A stretch of 64,000 nt of DNA from Streptomyces sp. NBC_00536 (GCF_036346295.1 NZ_CP107819.1:434001-498000); one strand, 5' to 3'. Counted from the first letter of the stretch, positions 45,669-54,122 are shown. The notes: generated from the sequence alone by a model not told the origin. Numbers and translations: made by a program.

Positions 45669-46762
45669 TTGATCTTCTTCCGGTCGTGGAGGACGGTCAC
45701 CAGGGCCGGGACGAGTCCGGTCCAGAACACCACCTGCGGAACGCCGCGAGCGGTCCACGGGACGACGGCGAGCAGCACTCCGGCGAGCGTCGCCCAGGCC
45801 GCCTGGCCGAGCACCACCCGGGCCCACGGCTCGCGGGCGATCAGCGGGCGCACGCTCAGGCGCGCGCCGAGCCGCATCCGCCGGTAGCGGCGCCAGGCGC
45901 CGAAGCCCCAGACGGCGCTCATCAGGGCGAGCGCCCACAGCCGCATGCCGATCGGCAGCGGCAGGGCCTTGGGCACCTCGCCCTCGGTCGGGAAGACGTC
46001 GAGGGCGGCCGCGGCGATGGCCAGGCAGGCGAGGGCGAGCCAGCGGGTGCCGCGCAGCATCCGGTAGACGGCGGCGTCAAGCCCGGAGCGCAGGTCGGCC
46101 GAGCCGGGTACGGCGGCCAGCGCGGCGGCGAAGGTGTCGGCGGCCCGGGCCGCGCTGGTCCCGGGTTTGTCGGCCTCGCGGCGGGCGAGGTAGGGCACGG
46201 CGAAGGTGTTGCCCGGGTCCGTGCCGAGCAGGGTCTTGCGGGCTTCCTCGGCGGCCTCCGCGCGTCCCGTCTCGGTGGCGACGTAGAGCAGCACTTCGAG
46301 GACCCACCGCTCCTCGGGGCCGAGGCGGGCGGCGGCGCGCGCCTCCTCCCAGGCCTCGTCGGGGCGCTGCGGGTCGGCGAGCATGAGGAGTTCGGCGCGT
46401 CCGGCGCGTGCGAGCCAGTTGTCCGGGTCGATCCGGACGGCGCGTTCCATCATGTCCAGCGCGTCGGCGTAGCGGCCGACCCGGCGCAGGCAGAAGGAGC
46501 GGACGAAGTAGGCGTCGTAGTGCTCGGGGTCGCGGACGAGCACCTCGGCGGTGGCGTCGTATGCCTGCTGGTAGTCCCGGAGCTGGAAGTGGGCGCGGGC
46601 GAACCAGACCCGGGCGAAGAGGTCTTCGGGGTCTTCGGCCAGCCGGCGCCCGAGCACCTCCAGGGCCCGGTCGGCGCGGCCCAGATCGACCAGGGCCATG
46701 CCCTGCTCGGCGAGCGGGTCCCGCCCGTGCCGCGGCGGCCTGACGGTGGGCTGCCCGGTCAC
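45665..46762 (-). CDS. TPR protein with C-terminal membrane helices (operon gene 2)
   Basis: A 365-residue protein of the same build as its neighbour: five or so TPR helices pairs (ARVWFARAHFQLRDYQQAYD, YADALDMMERAVRIDPDNW) followed by two or more membrane helices (WLALACLAIAAAALDV, VLGQAAWATLAGVLLAVVPW) and a short basic tail. The start is a GTG at 46762 whose GTGA overlaps the AAA+ stop. The two TPR proteins are probably duplicates of one ancestor. Their order AAA+, TPR, TPR with 4-nt overlaps implies fixed stoichiometry. Function unknown. Confidence 0.85.
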   Translation of the reverse strand: MTGQPTVRPPRHGRDPLAEQGMALVDLGRADRALEVLGRRLAEDPEDLFARVWFARAHFQLRDYQQAYDATAEVLVRDPEHYDAYFVRSFCLRRVGRYADALDMMERAVRIDPDNWLARAGRAELLMLADPQRPDEAWEEARAAARLGPEERWVLEVLLYVATETGRAEAAEEARKTLLGTDPGNTFAVPYLARREADKPGTSAARAADTFAAALAAVPGSADLRSGLDAAVYRMLRGTRWLALACLAIAAAALDVFPTEGEVPKALPLPIGMRLWALALMSAVWGFGAWRRYRRMRLGARLSVRPLIAREPWARVVLGQAAWATLAGVLLAVVPWTARGVPQVVFWTGLVPALVTVLHDRKKIK

Positions 46763-48069
46763 AGCTTGCGCTTCTTCTTCAGGTAGGCGAGCAGGTCGTC
46801 GTACATGCCGCCGTCGTTGGCGAACATGGCCACGTTGCGGGCGGAGGCGAACCAGGGCTCGCTGGAGGGGCGGATCTGCTTCGCGGCGGAGAGCAGGTCC
46901 TTCATGCCGATCATGCGGACGGTGCCGGTGCGTGCGGAGTCGAGCAGGGCGGTCTCGGCGGCCGTCTCGCAGACGTGGGCGAGGTCCGCGCCGGAGAAGT
47001 CCTCCGTGGCCTTGGCGAGTTTGCCCAGGTCGACGCCTTCGATGGGGCGTTCGCGCAGGTGGTAGTGGAGGATCGCCTCGCGGGCGGCGGCGTCCGGCGG
47101 CAGCACGAGCAGGGTGCGGTCGAGCCGGCCCGGGCGGCGCAGGGCGATGTCCACGTCCCAGGGGACGTTGGTGGCGGCGAGGACGAAGACCCCCTCGTGG
47201 GCGCCGCTGCCGACCCCGTCGAGTTCGGTGAGCAGCTGGTTCACGACATTGCGCAGACCGCTGTGGGCCGTGCGGCTGCGCTTGGCGCCGAGGGCGTCCA
47301 GTTCGTCGAGGAAGACCACGCAGGGCGCCTGACGGCGGGCGGTCTCGAAGATGTCGTGGACGTTCTTCTCGGACCGGCCGATCCACATGTCGAGGATGTC
47401 GGAGAGCGAGATGGACATGAAGCTCGCGCCGAGTTCGCCCGCCACGGCGCGGGCGATGAAGGTCTTGCCGCAGCCGGGCGGGCCGTAGAGGAGCAGGCCG
47501 CCGCGCAGGCTCTTGCCGTAGAGCTTGCGCAGTTCCGGGTTGCGCATGGGCGCGAGGAAGGCCGCTTCGAGCCGGTCCTTGACGTCCTGCATGCCGCCGA
47601 CGTCGGCGAGGCGTACGGTCCCGGGCGCGTCGATGTCCCAGGGGGAGTCGGCGTCGTCTCCGTCCGGGCCGCCCGCGCCGTCGCTGGTGAGGGGCCGTTC
47701 GCGGCCGTCCTCGGCACCGGCACCGGCACCGGAGTCCGCCACGAAGCGGGGGCCGACGACCCCGTCGAGGTCCTGTTCCGCGGCGGCCCAGTCGAAGCGG
47801 GGGGCGGCCGCGGGGGTCCCGGGGGTGGCCGGGGCGGCGGGCGGGGCCGCGGGTCCGGCGGGCGGGAGGCCCATCGCACGGACCATCAGGGCGCGGACGT
47901 CGGCGTCCGCGGGCGCGTACTGGAGGGCGACGGCGGCCTCCGCCACGGCGGCGTCGGGGCGGCCCGCGGCGAGCAGCATCTCGGCGAGGTGCAGGCGCAG
48001 GGGAACGTCCTCGGGCGCGGCGGCGACCGCCGTGCGCAGGCTCCGGATCAGGGGGGACTCGTCGGACAT
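46759..48069 (-). CDS. AAA+ ATPase (FtsH/CDC48/spastin-type), first gene of the TPR operon
   Basis: A 436-residue ATPase with one AAA module. An N-terminal TPR-like helical part (about 1-70) is followed by an Ala/Pro/Asp-rich linker. Walker A GPPGCGKT is at residues 196-203, Walker B VVFLDELDAL at 251-260, sensor 1 in LAATN and the arginine fingers in RRPGRLDR near 311. The pore-loop region is MWIGRSEKN. The C-terminus ends in a basic YLKKKRKL. No protease domain is present, so it should unfold or remodel proteins rather than degrade them. The two downstream genes encode TPR membrane proteins overlapped by 4 nt, probably its adaptors. The promoter region holds an 18-bp direct repeat. Confidence 0.92.
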   Translation of the reverse strand: MSDESPLIRSLRTAVAAAPEDVPLRLHLAEMLLAAGRPDAAVAEAAVALQYAPADADVRALMVRAMGLPPAGPAAPPAAPATPGTPAAAPRFDWAAAEQDLDGVVGPRFVADSGAGAGAEDGRERPLTSDGAGGPDGDDADSPWDIDAPGTVRLADVGGMQDVKDRLEAAFLAPMRNPELRKLYGKSLRGGLLLYGPPGCGKTFIARAVAGELGASFMSISLSDILDMWIGRSEKNVHDIFETARRQAPCVVFLDELDALGAKRSRTAHSGLRNVVNQLLTELDGVGSGAHEGVFVLAATNVPWDVDIALRRPGRLDRTLLVLPPDAAAREAILHYHLRERPIEGVDLGKLAKATEDFSGADLAHVCETAAETALLDSARTGTVRMIGMKDLLSAAKQIRPSSEPWFASARNVAMFANDGGMYDDLLAYLKKKRKL

Positions 48070-48096
48070 GGCTTCACCCTATGGAGTGAACCCGAG

Positions 48097-48136
48097 GGGA
48101 CGAAACCCGGCCCCCGTCGGGACGAAACCCGGCCCC
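48097..48136. repeat. Direct repeat GGGACGAAACCCGGCCCC, 22-bp period
   Basis: Two identical 18-bp copies at 48097-48114 and 48119-48136 in the divergent gap between the AAA+ operon and the SDR gene. Two helical turns apart, they could be a binding site for a regulator. Confidence 0.75.
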
Positions 48137-48252
48137 TGTTGACTGGCCGGCCGACAGGTGCTCCCGCAGCGCGACGGTGGATCATGGGTGTCCGGGCCGC
48201 GGACCAGCGGCTCGCGGAACCCCCCTGTCCCGCCAACCGTAGGAGAGAGCAC

Positions 48253-49017
48253 ATGGCAGTTCCGGCCAGCACCCCCGCCACCACTCCGGTCACCGTCGTC
48301 ACCGGGGGCAGCAGGGGCATCGGAGCGGCGACCTGCCTGCGCCTGGCCGCCGACGGACACCACCTGGCCCTCGGTTACGTCCACGACACCGTCGCCGCCG
48401 AAGCCACCGCGGCGAAGGTGCGGGCGGCCGGCGGACGGTGCGTGACCGTGCGCGTGGACACCTCCGAGGAGGCCGACGTGGACCGGCTGTTCGACCGGGC
48501 GCGGGCCGAACTCGGCACGGTGACCGGGCTGGTCAACAACGCGGGGGTGACGGGGCCGCTGGGCCGCCTCGCGGACGCGCGCACCGAGGACCTGCGGCGG
48601 GTGCTGGACGTGAACCTGCTCGGGTACCTGCTGTGCTGCCGCCGGGCCGCCCGCGACATGGCCGCCTCGGGCGGCGGGGCGATCGTCAACGTCTCCTCGG
48701 CCGCCGCCACGCTCGGGGCGCCCGGGGACTACGTCCACTACGCGGCCAGCAAGGCCGGTACCGACGCCCTGACCGTGGGCCTGTCCAAGGAACTCGGCGC
48801 GGACGGGATCCGGGTGAACGCGGTGGCGCCCGGCATCATCGACACCGACATGCACGCGGCGATGGGCGACCCGGACCGCGCGGCCCGCTCGGGCCCCGGG
48901 ATCCCCCTGGGACGTCCGGGCCGGCCCGGGGAGGTGGCGGCGGCGATCGCCTGGCTGCTGTCCGCCGACGCCTCGTACACGACGGGCACGGTCCTGCGCG
49001 TCTCCGGCGGCCGCTGA
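48253..49017 (+). CDS. Short-chain dehydrogenase/reductase (FabG-like)
   Basis: A 254-residue classical SDR. The cofactor motif is TGGSRGIGAATCLRLA, then LVNNAGVTGP, and the catalytic Ser-Tyr-Lys are in VNVSSAAATLGAPGDYVHYAASKAG. The sequence VAPGIIDTDM and the C-terminal LLSADASYTTGTVLRVSGGR are typical. It probably uses NADP(H) to interconvert an alcohol and ketone. The substrate is not given by the neighbours. The ATG at 48253 follows AGGAGAG. The gap to the divergent AAA+ gene contains the 18-bp direct repeats. Confidence 0.93.
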   Translation: MAVPASTPATTPVTVVTGGSRGIGAATCLRLAADGHHLALGYVHDTVAAEATAAKVRAAGGRCVTVRVDTSEEADVDRLFDRARAELGTVTGLVNNAGVTGPLGRLADARTEDLRRVLDVNLLGYLLCCRRAARDMAASGGGAIVNVSSAAATLGAPGDYVHYAASKAGTDALTVGLSKELGADGIRVNAVAPGIIDTDMHAAMGDPDRAARSGPGIPLGRPGRPGEVAAAIAWLLSADASYTTGTVLRVSGGR

Positions 49018-49038
49018 CCCCCGCACACGTGCAGAGGC

Positions 49039-49815
49039 CTAGCTGCCGTCCATCGCGGCGCGGGTCCGGGGGCCGTAGATGCCCGAGGGGTCGCCGGTCA
49101 GGCCGCGGTCGCGCTGGAACTGCCTGACGCCGCGCCGGGTCTGCTCGTCGTACACGCCCGAGACGGAGACGTACGTGAACCCCTGCGCGAAGAGCCGTTC
49201 CTGCAGGGTGCGCACCTCGGCCCCGGAGTCGCCGGGCCGCAGGGTGCCGCCGCCCGTCGGGGCGGTCGGCGTCGGGGGCCGCTCGACGACGGGCCCCCCG
49301 GACGACGGGGAGCGGCCCGGTGACGGGCTGCCGGAAGCCGCCGGGGCGGAGGCCGACGGGGCGGGCGCGGAAGGGCGTACGGACCCGGTCGAGGACGCGG
49401 CGGGCTCCTCGGCGCCGGGGCTGCGGCCCAGCAGCCGGGGACCGGCCGCCGCGGGCGGGCTCACCGGGCGCGGCGGGTCGTCGGGCGGGGAGTGGAGCAG
49501 GGCCAGCAGGGTGCCCGTGGTGAGGAGCGCGAGGAGGGCGAGGACCACCAGCGAGTTGCGCGTGCCGTGTTCGCGCCGCCCGGCCGTGGGCGGTTCCGGT
49601 GCCGGTGCTGGTGCCGCTGTCGGCACGGCCGCGGTCGCCGCCTCGGCGCGCGGGGCGGGGGCCGGTGCGGGCTCCGGGGTGTGCCGCGGCCAGGGCGGGG
49701 CGCCCGTGCGGTGCGGGGCCGCCCGGCGGGACGGCCGCCCGCCGTGGGCGACGTAGGGGCGCACGAGGAGCCGGTCGTCGATGACGGGGCCGTTCTCATC
49801 GGGGTGGTGGGGCAC
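49039..49815 (-). CDS. Membrane-anchored peptidoglycan-binding protein
   Basis: A 258-residue protein. After a cytoplasmic Pro/Ala-rich part comes one membrane helix (NSLVVLALLALLTTGTLLALL), then a Ser/Pro/Ala linker and a C-terminal peptidoglycan-binding PG_binding_1 domain (LRPGDSGAEVRTLQERLFAQG, then RRGVRQFQRDRGL, IYGPRTRAAMDG). It would be a type II membrane protein attached to the cell wall. No catalytic domain is seen. The GTG at 49815 follows CAGGAG. It is convergent with the SDR gene. Confidence 0.85.
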   Translation of the reverse strand: MPHHPDENGPVIDDRLLVRPYVAHGGRPSRRAAPHRTGAPPWPRHTPEPAPAPAPRAEAATAAVPTAAPAPAPEPPTAGRREHGTRNSLVVLALLALLTTGTLLALLHSPPDDPPRPVSPPAAAGPRLLGRSPGAEEPAASSTGSVRPSAPAPSASAPAASGSPSPGRSPSSGGPVVERPPTPTAPTGGGTLRPGDSGAEVRTLQERLFAQGFTYVSVSGVYDEQTRRGVRQFQRDRGLTGDPSGIYGPRTRAAMDGS

Positions 49816-49840
49816 GGTCGTCTCCTGGCAGGGACAGCGG

Positions 49841-50092
49841 TCAGGGGGCGGCCCCCGGCGTCAACGTAGCGCGAACCCGACGCCTCCCCGACGGCGGGGC
49901 CGGAACCGGCCGTTCCCCCCGGCCGGAAACGCCCGCCGGGACGGTGGCGGCGGGCGTGGAGAGGTGGTCGACCGCCGGCCCGCCGGTGAACGCCCCCGCG
50001 GCGACGGCCGGGTTGAACGGGGCGACCACCAGCGAGGTGGCCGCCTCCGCGGCGGCCGGTCCGGTCGGGGTCCCGATCAGAGCCAGTACCAC
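49841..50092 (-). CDS. Possible small membrane peptide, uncertain
   Basis: An 83-codon frame in the 366-bp gap. The first residues (VLALIGTPTGPAAAEAATSL) look like a membrane helix continued upstream by LVITLALPV before a stop codon, and the rest is Pro/Arg-rich. The start is not clear: a stop lies just before the hydrophobic part, so only CTG or GTG starts fit. It may be a small membrane protein or the tail of a decayed gene. Otherwise this gap holds no gene. Confidence 0.3.
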   Translation of the reverse strand: MVLALIGTPTGPAAAEAATSLVVAPFNPAVAAGAFTGGPAVDHLSTPAATVPAGVSGRGERPVPAPPSGRRRVRATLTPGAAP

Positions 50093-50181
50093 CGGGAGCG
50101 CGAGCGTGATGACCAGCGGGCGTCACCCGTAAGCGGTACGGGACTCCGTCGTGCGGGCCGCGCATGGGGCATGGTGGAGGG

Positions 50182-50670
50182 ATGCAGTTGCGCCGGGCCG
50201 TTCCCCTGTCCCTCGCCGTGCTCCTCGCGAGCGCCGGATGCGGCTCCGTCGGTGACGGCGCCCCTGCTCCGGCCCCCGCCCGTCCCACCGTTCCGGCCGC
50301 CGATTCCCCCGCGCCGCCTCCGCTCGGCAGGCCCAACGGGCCGATGCGTGCCGGTACGCCCTCGGGCCCGCTGTTCGTGGAGAGCGACCCGGCGCCGGCC
50401 GTCCGGCCCGGCCCCGGCACCGACGCGTCCCCGCCCGCACCCGCACCCGCGGCCGGGGAATCGCGCCGGACCGGCGAGCGCGCCATGACGCCGTCGGCGC
50501 CCCGGCGGACCGCCCCCCGCAAGCCCGCGCCGTCGCACCCGCGCCGGTACGCGGCCCCGCCGCCCGCGCGGCTGCCCGCGCAGCCGGAGATGGACGACCT
50601 GTGCACGGCCGCCGAGGGCGCCCTCCCGCCGTCGGTCCTGGACCTGTGCGTGGGCCGGTCCGGCGGCTGA
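50182..50670 (+). CDS. Small lipoprotein, paralogue of the protein at 20037-20528
   Basis: A 162-residue lipoprotein: signal peptide MQLRRAVPLSLAVLLASAGC with the lipobox Cys20, a long Ala/Pro-rich disordered middle, and the C-terminal module DDLCTAAEGALPPSVLDLC with two Cys 16 residues apart, as in the gene at 20037. The DNA just upstream of the two genes is also alike (GCGCATG...GGATGCAG). The family seems specific to these bacteria, and I know no function. Its stop codon starts a 14-bp tandem repeat. Confidence 0.78.
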   Translation: MQLRRAVPLSLAVLLASAGCGSVGDGAPAPAPARPTVPAADSPAPPPLGRPNGPMRAGTPSGPLFVESDPAPAVRPGPGTDASPPAPAPAAGESRRTGERAMTPSAPRRTAPRKPAPSHPRRYAAPPPARLPAQPEMDDLCTAAEGALPPSVLDLCVGRSGG

Positions 50671-50723
50671 ACGACAGCAGGTGAACGACCGCGGGTGAAC
50701 GACAGCAGGTGAACGACCGCACT
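50668..50723 (+). repeat. 14-bp tandem repeat starting at the stop codon
   Basis: Four copies of a 14-bp unit, TGAACGACAGCAGG alternating with TGAACGACCGCGGG (the last diverged), beginning with the TGA stop of the lipoprotein. The alternation gives a 28-bp higher-order period. Confidence 0.85.
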
Positions 50724-50755
50724 GGAGAACGCGCACCGGAAAGCGCGATCATCAC

Positions 50756-50786
50756 TTGACCCTCCCCCTGTGTGAGGCCCTGCACT
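50756..50786 (+). promoter_or_regulatory. MerR-type promoter with 19-bp spacer
   Basis: A -35 TTGACC (50756-50761) and -10 TGCACT (50781-50786) separated by 19 bp. The spacer holds the dyad CCTC...GAGG (50761-50777). The over-long spacer with a central dyad is the hallmark of MerR-activated promoters, and the MerR gene follows 10 bp later. Confidence 0.7.
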
Positions 50787-50796
50787 GGAAGGCGTC

Positions 50797-51627
50797 ATGT
50801 TCACCATCGGAGACTTCGCCAAACACGGCCGGGTGTCGGTCCGCATGCTGCGTCACTACGACGCCATCGGGCTGCTGCGCCCCGCCCGTGTCGACCCCGG
50901 CAGTGGCTACCGCCACTACGAGGCCGCCCAGCTCTCGCGGCTCAACCGGATCATCGCGCTCAAGGAACTCGGCTTCAGCCTCCAGCAGGTGGGGTCGATC
51001 CTCGACGAGCGGGTGGGTCCGCAAGAGCTGCGCGGCATGCTGCGGCTGCGCCGGGCGGAACTGGAGAGCGCCATGGCCGCCGCGGCGGACCGGCTCGGCC
51101 AGGTCGAGACGAGGCTCCGGAGCATCGAGAGCGAGGGAACCATGTCCACCGACGACATCGTGGTCAAGAGCCTGCCCGCCGTGCGGCTGGCCGAGTTGAC
51201 CGGGATCGCCGCGAGTTACGCGCCGCAGGACATCGGGCCGGTCATCGGCCCGCTGTACGACGAACTGTGCGCCCGGCTGGAGGCGGCCCGGGTGACGCCC
51301 ACGGGGCCCGGCGTCGCGTACTACGAGGACGCGCCGGAGCCGGACGGCGGGGCGATCCTCGTCCACGCGGCCCTGCCGGTGGCGGCGGCGGTCCGCGCCG
51401 AGGACCTGGGCCCGGATACGGCGATCGTCGTGCTCCCGGCGGTGGAGCGCGCGGCCACCGTGGTGCACCGGGGCGCGATGGACGACGTACTGCCCAGTTC
51501 GCAGGCCCTGGCGCGGTGGATCGACGCGCGGGGCCTGCGATCGGCCGGTTACGCGCGCGAAGTGACCCTCGCGTGCCCGCCCGACCGGGCGGAGTGGGTC
51601 ACCGAGCTCCAGGAGCCGATCGCCTAG
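50797..51627 (+). CDS. MerR-family regulator with GyrI-like effector domain
   Basis: A 276-residue regulator. The N-terminal winged helix (MFTIGDFAKHGRVSVRMLRH, then HYEAAQLSRLNRIIALKELG) is followed by a coiled coil (about 75-115) and a GyrI-like/BmrR-type ligand domain (VVKSLPAVRLAELTGI, ILVHAALPV, ATVVHRGAMDDVLPS). Such regulators bind drugs or amphipathic molecules and remodel a 19-bp-spacer promoter, which is present upstream, so it is probably autoregulated. Its last 29 bp overlap a small gene on the other strand. Confidence 0.93.
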   Translation: MFTIGDFAKHGRVSVRMLRHYDAIGLLRPARVDPGSGYRHYEAAQLSRLNRIIALKELGFSLQQVGSILDERVGPQELRGMLRLRRAELESAMAAAADRLGQVETRLRSIESEGTMSTDDIVVKSLPAVRLAELTGIAASYAPQDIGPVIGPLYDELCARLEAARVTPTGPGVAYYEDAPEPDGGAILVHAALPVAAAVRAEDLGPDTAIVVLPAVERAATVVHRGAMDDVLPSSQALARWIDARGLRSAGYAREVTLACPPDRAEWVTELQEPIA

Positions 51628-51919
51628 CCGCTCTTCCGCGGGTCCGCGCGGGCGGCGCAGGCAGCGCGGCGGGGCGCAGGCGGCGCAGGGTGGTACGAGC
51701 CTGGTGGCCGCGGCGGCGCCACTCGGCGCGCGGGATGCCCGCCCGCTGCCCGCCGCCGGTGATCAGGGCGTTGACCGGGGTGTGCGGGTCGGCGGCCATC
51801 CCCTTGGCCACCAGCACGCCGACGACCAGCGGGAGCAGGGCCACGGCGAGGGCGCTCCCGGCGGTGGTGACGTTCCGCAGGCTCGGGCGGCGGGTGCGGA
51901 GGGCGGCGTCGGATGTCAT
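51599..51919 (-). CDS. Small membrane protein of unknown function
   Basis: A 106-residue protein starting MTSDAALRTRRPSLRNV, with one membrane helix (AGSALAVALLPLVVGVLVA) and a basic, Arg-rich C-terminus. It overlaps the MerR gene tail by 29 bp in convergent orientation. The ribosome-binding site is weak. No domain is recognised, and the C-terminal 40 residues may not be real. Confidence 0.5.
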   Translation of the reverse strand: MTSDAALRTRRPSLRNVTTAGSALAVALLPLVVGVLVAKGMAADPHTPVNALITGGGQRAGIPRAEWRRRGHQARTTLRRLRPAALPAPPARTRGRAARRSAPGAR

Positions 51920-52025
51920 GTGCTCATTCGACCAGCGGCGGCCGCGCGGGGAATCGGGCGGCGTACTCAGGTCGTTGGGTGGGTGGTACTCAGTCGGCGG
52001 CGCGAGCCGGGAGGGGCAGGACACC

Positions 52026-52511
52026 ATGGCGCACGGCGACAGCGGCGGGTTCGAGCCCGCGACGGGTGACGGACCGGCGCCCACGGGCGGTCCGGCGGCG
52101 GCGAAGGCCCGGGCCGCGGAGGTGCGTACGGCCTACGAGGGCCTGCTCACGATGCGCCGGATCCTGGGCGGCGGCTCCGCGGCGGCCGAGGGGCCGGACG
52201 CCGTCCCCGCGCCCTGGGAGCGGCAGCGGATGCCGCGCGCGGTGGCGCTCGTCCTGGAGGCGGCGGGCTTCGCGCCGTCGGCGCTGGACGCGGCGGGCGG
52301 GCGCACCGCCACCGGCTACCGGGTACGGCCCGGGGAAGCCCCGGAACGGGTCGAGGTGACCTGGGTGGGTCCCCCGGGCGGCGGGGCCGCCGGGGCGGAG
52401 GAGGAGCGGCTGACGGCCTGCGCCGAGACGCTCGGGCGGCACGGCTGGGAGTGCCTGCTCTACCGGGGCCCGCGCCGCCGCCGCTTCCTGGAGGTGGAAC
52501 CGCGGCACTGA
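52026..52511 (+). CDS. Hypothetical protein
   Basis: A 161-residue protein I do not recognise. It has an N-terminal helix (AAAKARAAEVRTAYEGLLTMR) and a C-terminal alpha/beta part (GYRVRPGEAPERVEVTWVG, then GRHGWECLLYRGPRRRRFLEV) with a conserved-looking Trp-Glu-Cys. A GGAGGGG lies upstream of the ATG. It has no membrane segment and should be cytoplasmic. It is followed by a GNAT gene 77 bp later. Confidence 0.65.
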   Translation: MAHGDSGGFEPATGDGPAPTGGPAAAKARAAEVRTAYEGLLTMRRILGGGSAAAEGPDAVPAPWERQRMPRAVALVLEAAGFAPSALDAAGGRTATGYRVRPGEAPERVEVTWVGPPGGGAAGAEEERLTACAETLGRHGWECLLYRGPRRRRFLEVEPRH

Positions 52512-52588
52512 ACACGGCCCCCGGCCCGGCCCGTCCCCCGCGCCGAAATCCACTGTCGCTCCCGACGCCGTTCGTGCACGCTCGTCGG

Positions 52589-53182
52589 ATGAGCATGATG
52601 GACGCCTTCGCGACCCGGGTCACCGACGGCGAGACGGTGGGGCCCTCCGGGCCGCCGGGGCTGCCCGGGGTGATTCCGGCGGCGCGGGTGGAGTTGGTGC
52701 CGTTGGCCGTGGGGCATGCGGAGGAGATGGCCGGGGTGCTGGGTGACCCTGCGCTGTACCGCTTCACCGGTGGGGAACCGGAAGATGTCGACGCGCTGCG
52801 CGCACGCTACGCCCGGCAGAGTGCGGGTTCGCCCGACCCGGCGGTCCTGTGGGGCAACTGGGTGGTGCGGGTGCGCGGTGACGGGCGGCTGGTGGGGACC
52901 GTACAGGCCACCGTCGCGGACGGCGCCGCGGAGGTGGCCTGGGTGATCGGCACGGCCTGGCAGGGCCGGGGGTTCGCGCGGGAGGCCGCGTACGCGCTGG
53001 TGGCCCGGCTGACGGACGCCTCCGACGGCCGGGCCACCGTCGCGCACACGGTGGTCGCGCACGTCCATCCGGACCACCACGCCTCGGCGGCGGTGGCCGC
53101 CGCCTGCGGACTCGCCCCCACCTCCGAGGTGCAGGACGGCGAGGTCCGCTGGCGGCGGGGCGGGCCTCCCCGCGCGCGCTGA
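52589..53182 (+). CDS. GNAT-family N-acetyltransferase
   Basis: A 197-residue acetyltransferase of the RimJ/RimL type: ARVELVPLAVGHAEEMAGVL, then AEVAWVIGTAWQGRGFAREA with the Q-G-R-G-x-A acetyl-CoA loop, and a final HHASAAVAAACGL. It probably acetylates a protein N-terminus or a small amine. An ATG at 52598 is a possible start. It is convergent with the LysR gene. Confidence 0.85.
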   Translation: MSMMDAFATRVTDGETVGPSGPPGLPGVIPAARVELVPLAVGHAEEMAGVLGDPALYRFTGGEPEDVDALRARYARQSAGSPDPAVLWGNWVVRVRGDGRLVGTVQATVADGAAEVAWVIGTAWQGRGFAREAAYALVARLTDASDGRATVAHTVVAHVHPDHHASAAVAAACGLAPTSEVQDGEVRWRRGGPPRAR

Positions 53183-53184
53183 TG

Positions 53185-54105
53185 TCACGCCTGGTCTGAA
53201 TCGGCTTCGAGCCGGGTCGTCTCGGCCCGCAGCCATGCCGTCAGCCGACGGACGCGTGCGTCCCGCTCGGGTGGTTGACGGCTGAGGAGGTGGTAGCCGG
53301 TGCCGTCGGGAACGAAACCGAAGGGTGCGACGAGTTGTCCTCGCTCCAGGTCGTCGCGGACGACGGCGTACGGGGCGATCGCGACCCCGACGCCTGCCAC
53401 GGCAGCCTGGAGAGTCAGGTAGAAGTGCTCCAGGGTCTGCTCGGAGGCGGGCTCCGCTGTCATGCCGGTGATGCGTCGCCAGTCGTCCCACGCCTGCGGC
53501 CGCGTGCCGGTGTGCAGGAGGGCGGCCCCCGTCAGGTCGGCAGCCCCCACCAGGTCGGCGGCGCCGGTCAGGCGGGCCGCGAGATCGGGCCGGCAGACGG
53601 GTCCGATCCGCTCCGCGAACAAGCGGGTCCGGCTCACCTCTTCGGGAAACGGGAAGTCGTCCCGGCGGATCGCGAGGTCGATGTCGTCCCGCTCGAAGAA
53701 GACGGGACCGCCGCCCGCGGACAGGTGGACCGTGACGCCCGGGACGTTCGCGGCCAGATCGGGCAGGCGGGGAATGAGCCACCGCATCAAGAGCGTGGGC
53801 TCGCACGAGAGGGTGAGCGGTCCTGCGGTGGTGCGGTGCGAGATCTGCCGGGCGGCCGCATCGATCTGATCGAGTGCGTCCCGGACGACGGCCGCCAGCT
53901 GACGAGCCTGCGGGGTCGGGCGCAGCGCGCGTGCCTGCCGCTCGAACAGTGTTGTCCCGAGGGACCGCTCCAGGTTCTGGATCTGTCGGCTCACCGCGCC
54001 GTGCGTCACGTGCAGTTCCTGCGCCGCCGCGGTCATGCTCGCGTGCCGGACGGTCGCTTCGAAGGGCAGCAGAGTGTTCAGAGGGGGCAGACCCGGCCAT
54101 CGCAT
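53185..54105 (-). CDS. LysR-family regulator (GcvA-like)
   Basis: A 306-residue regulator with an N-terminal helix-turn-helix (FEATVRHASMTAAAQELHVT, then HGAVSRQIQNLERSLG) and a substrate-binding domain of the GcvA type. It is divergent from the acid-sugar kinase operon and probably activates it with the substrate or an intermediate as ligand. The gap has the palindrome GTGAATTTTATTCAC right at its start. The ATG at 54105 is the first in frame. Confidence 0.93.
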   Translation of the reverse strand: MRWPGLPPLNTLLPFEATVRHASMTAAAQELHVTHGAVSRQIQNLERSLGTTLFERQARALRPTPQARQLAAVVRDALDQIDAAARQISHRTTAGPLTLSCEPTLLMRWLIPRLPDLAANVPGVTVHLSAGGGPVFFERDDIDLAIRRDDFPFPEEVSRTRLFAERIGPVCRPDLAARLTGAADLVGAADLTGAALLHTGTRPQAWDDWRRITGMTAEPASEQTLEHFYLTLQAAVAGVGVAIAPYAVVRDDLERGQLVAPFGFVPDGTGYHLLSRQPPERDARVRRLTAWLRAETTRLEADSDQA

Positions 54106-54107
54106 GC

Positions 54108-54122
54108 GTGAATTTTATTCAC
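54108..54122. promoter_or_regulatory. LysR binding palindrome GTGAATTTTATTCAC
   Basis: A perfect inverted repeat with 6-bp arms (54108-54113, 54117-54122), 3 bp before the LysR start on its coding side. The T-N11-A core (T at 54109, A at 54121) fits the LysR consensus. Confidence 0.65.
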
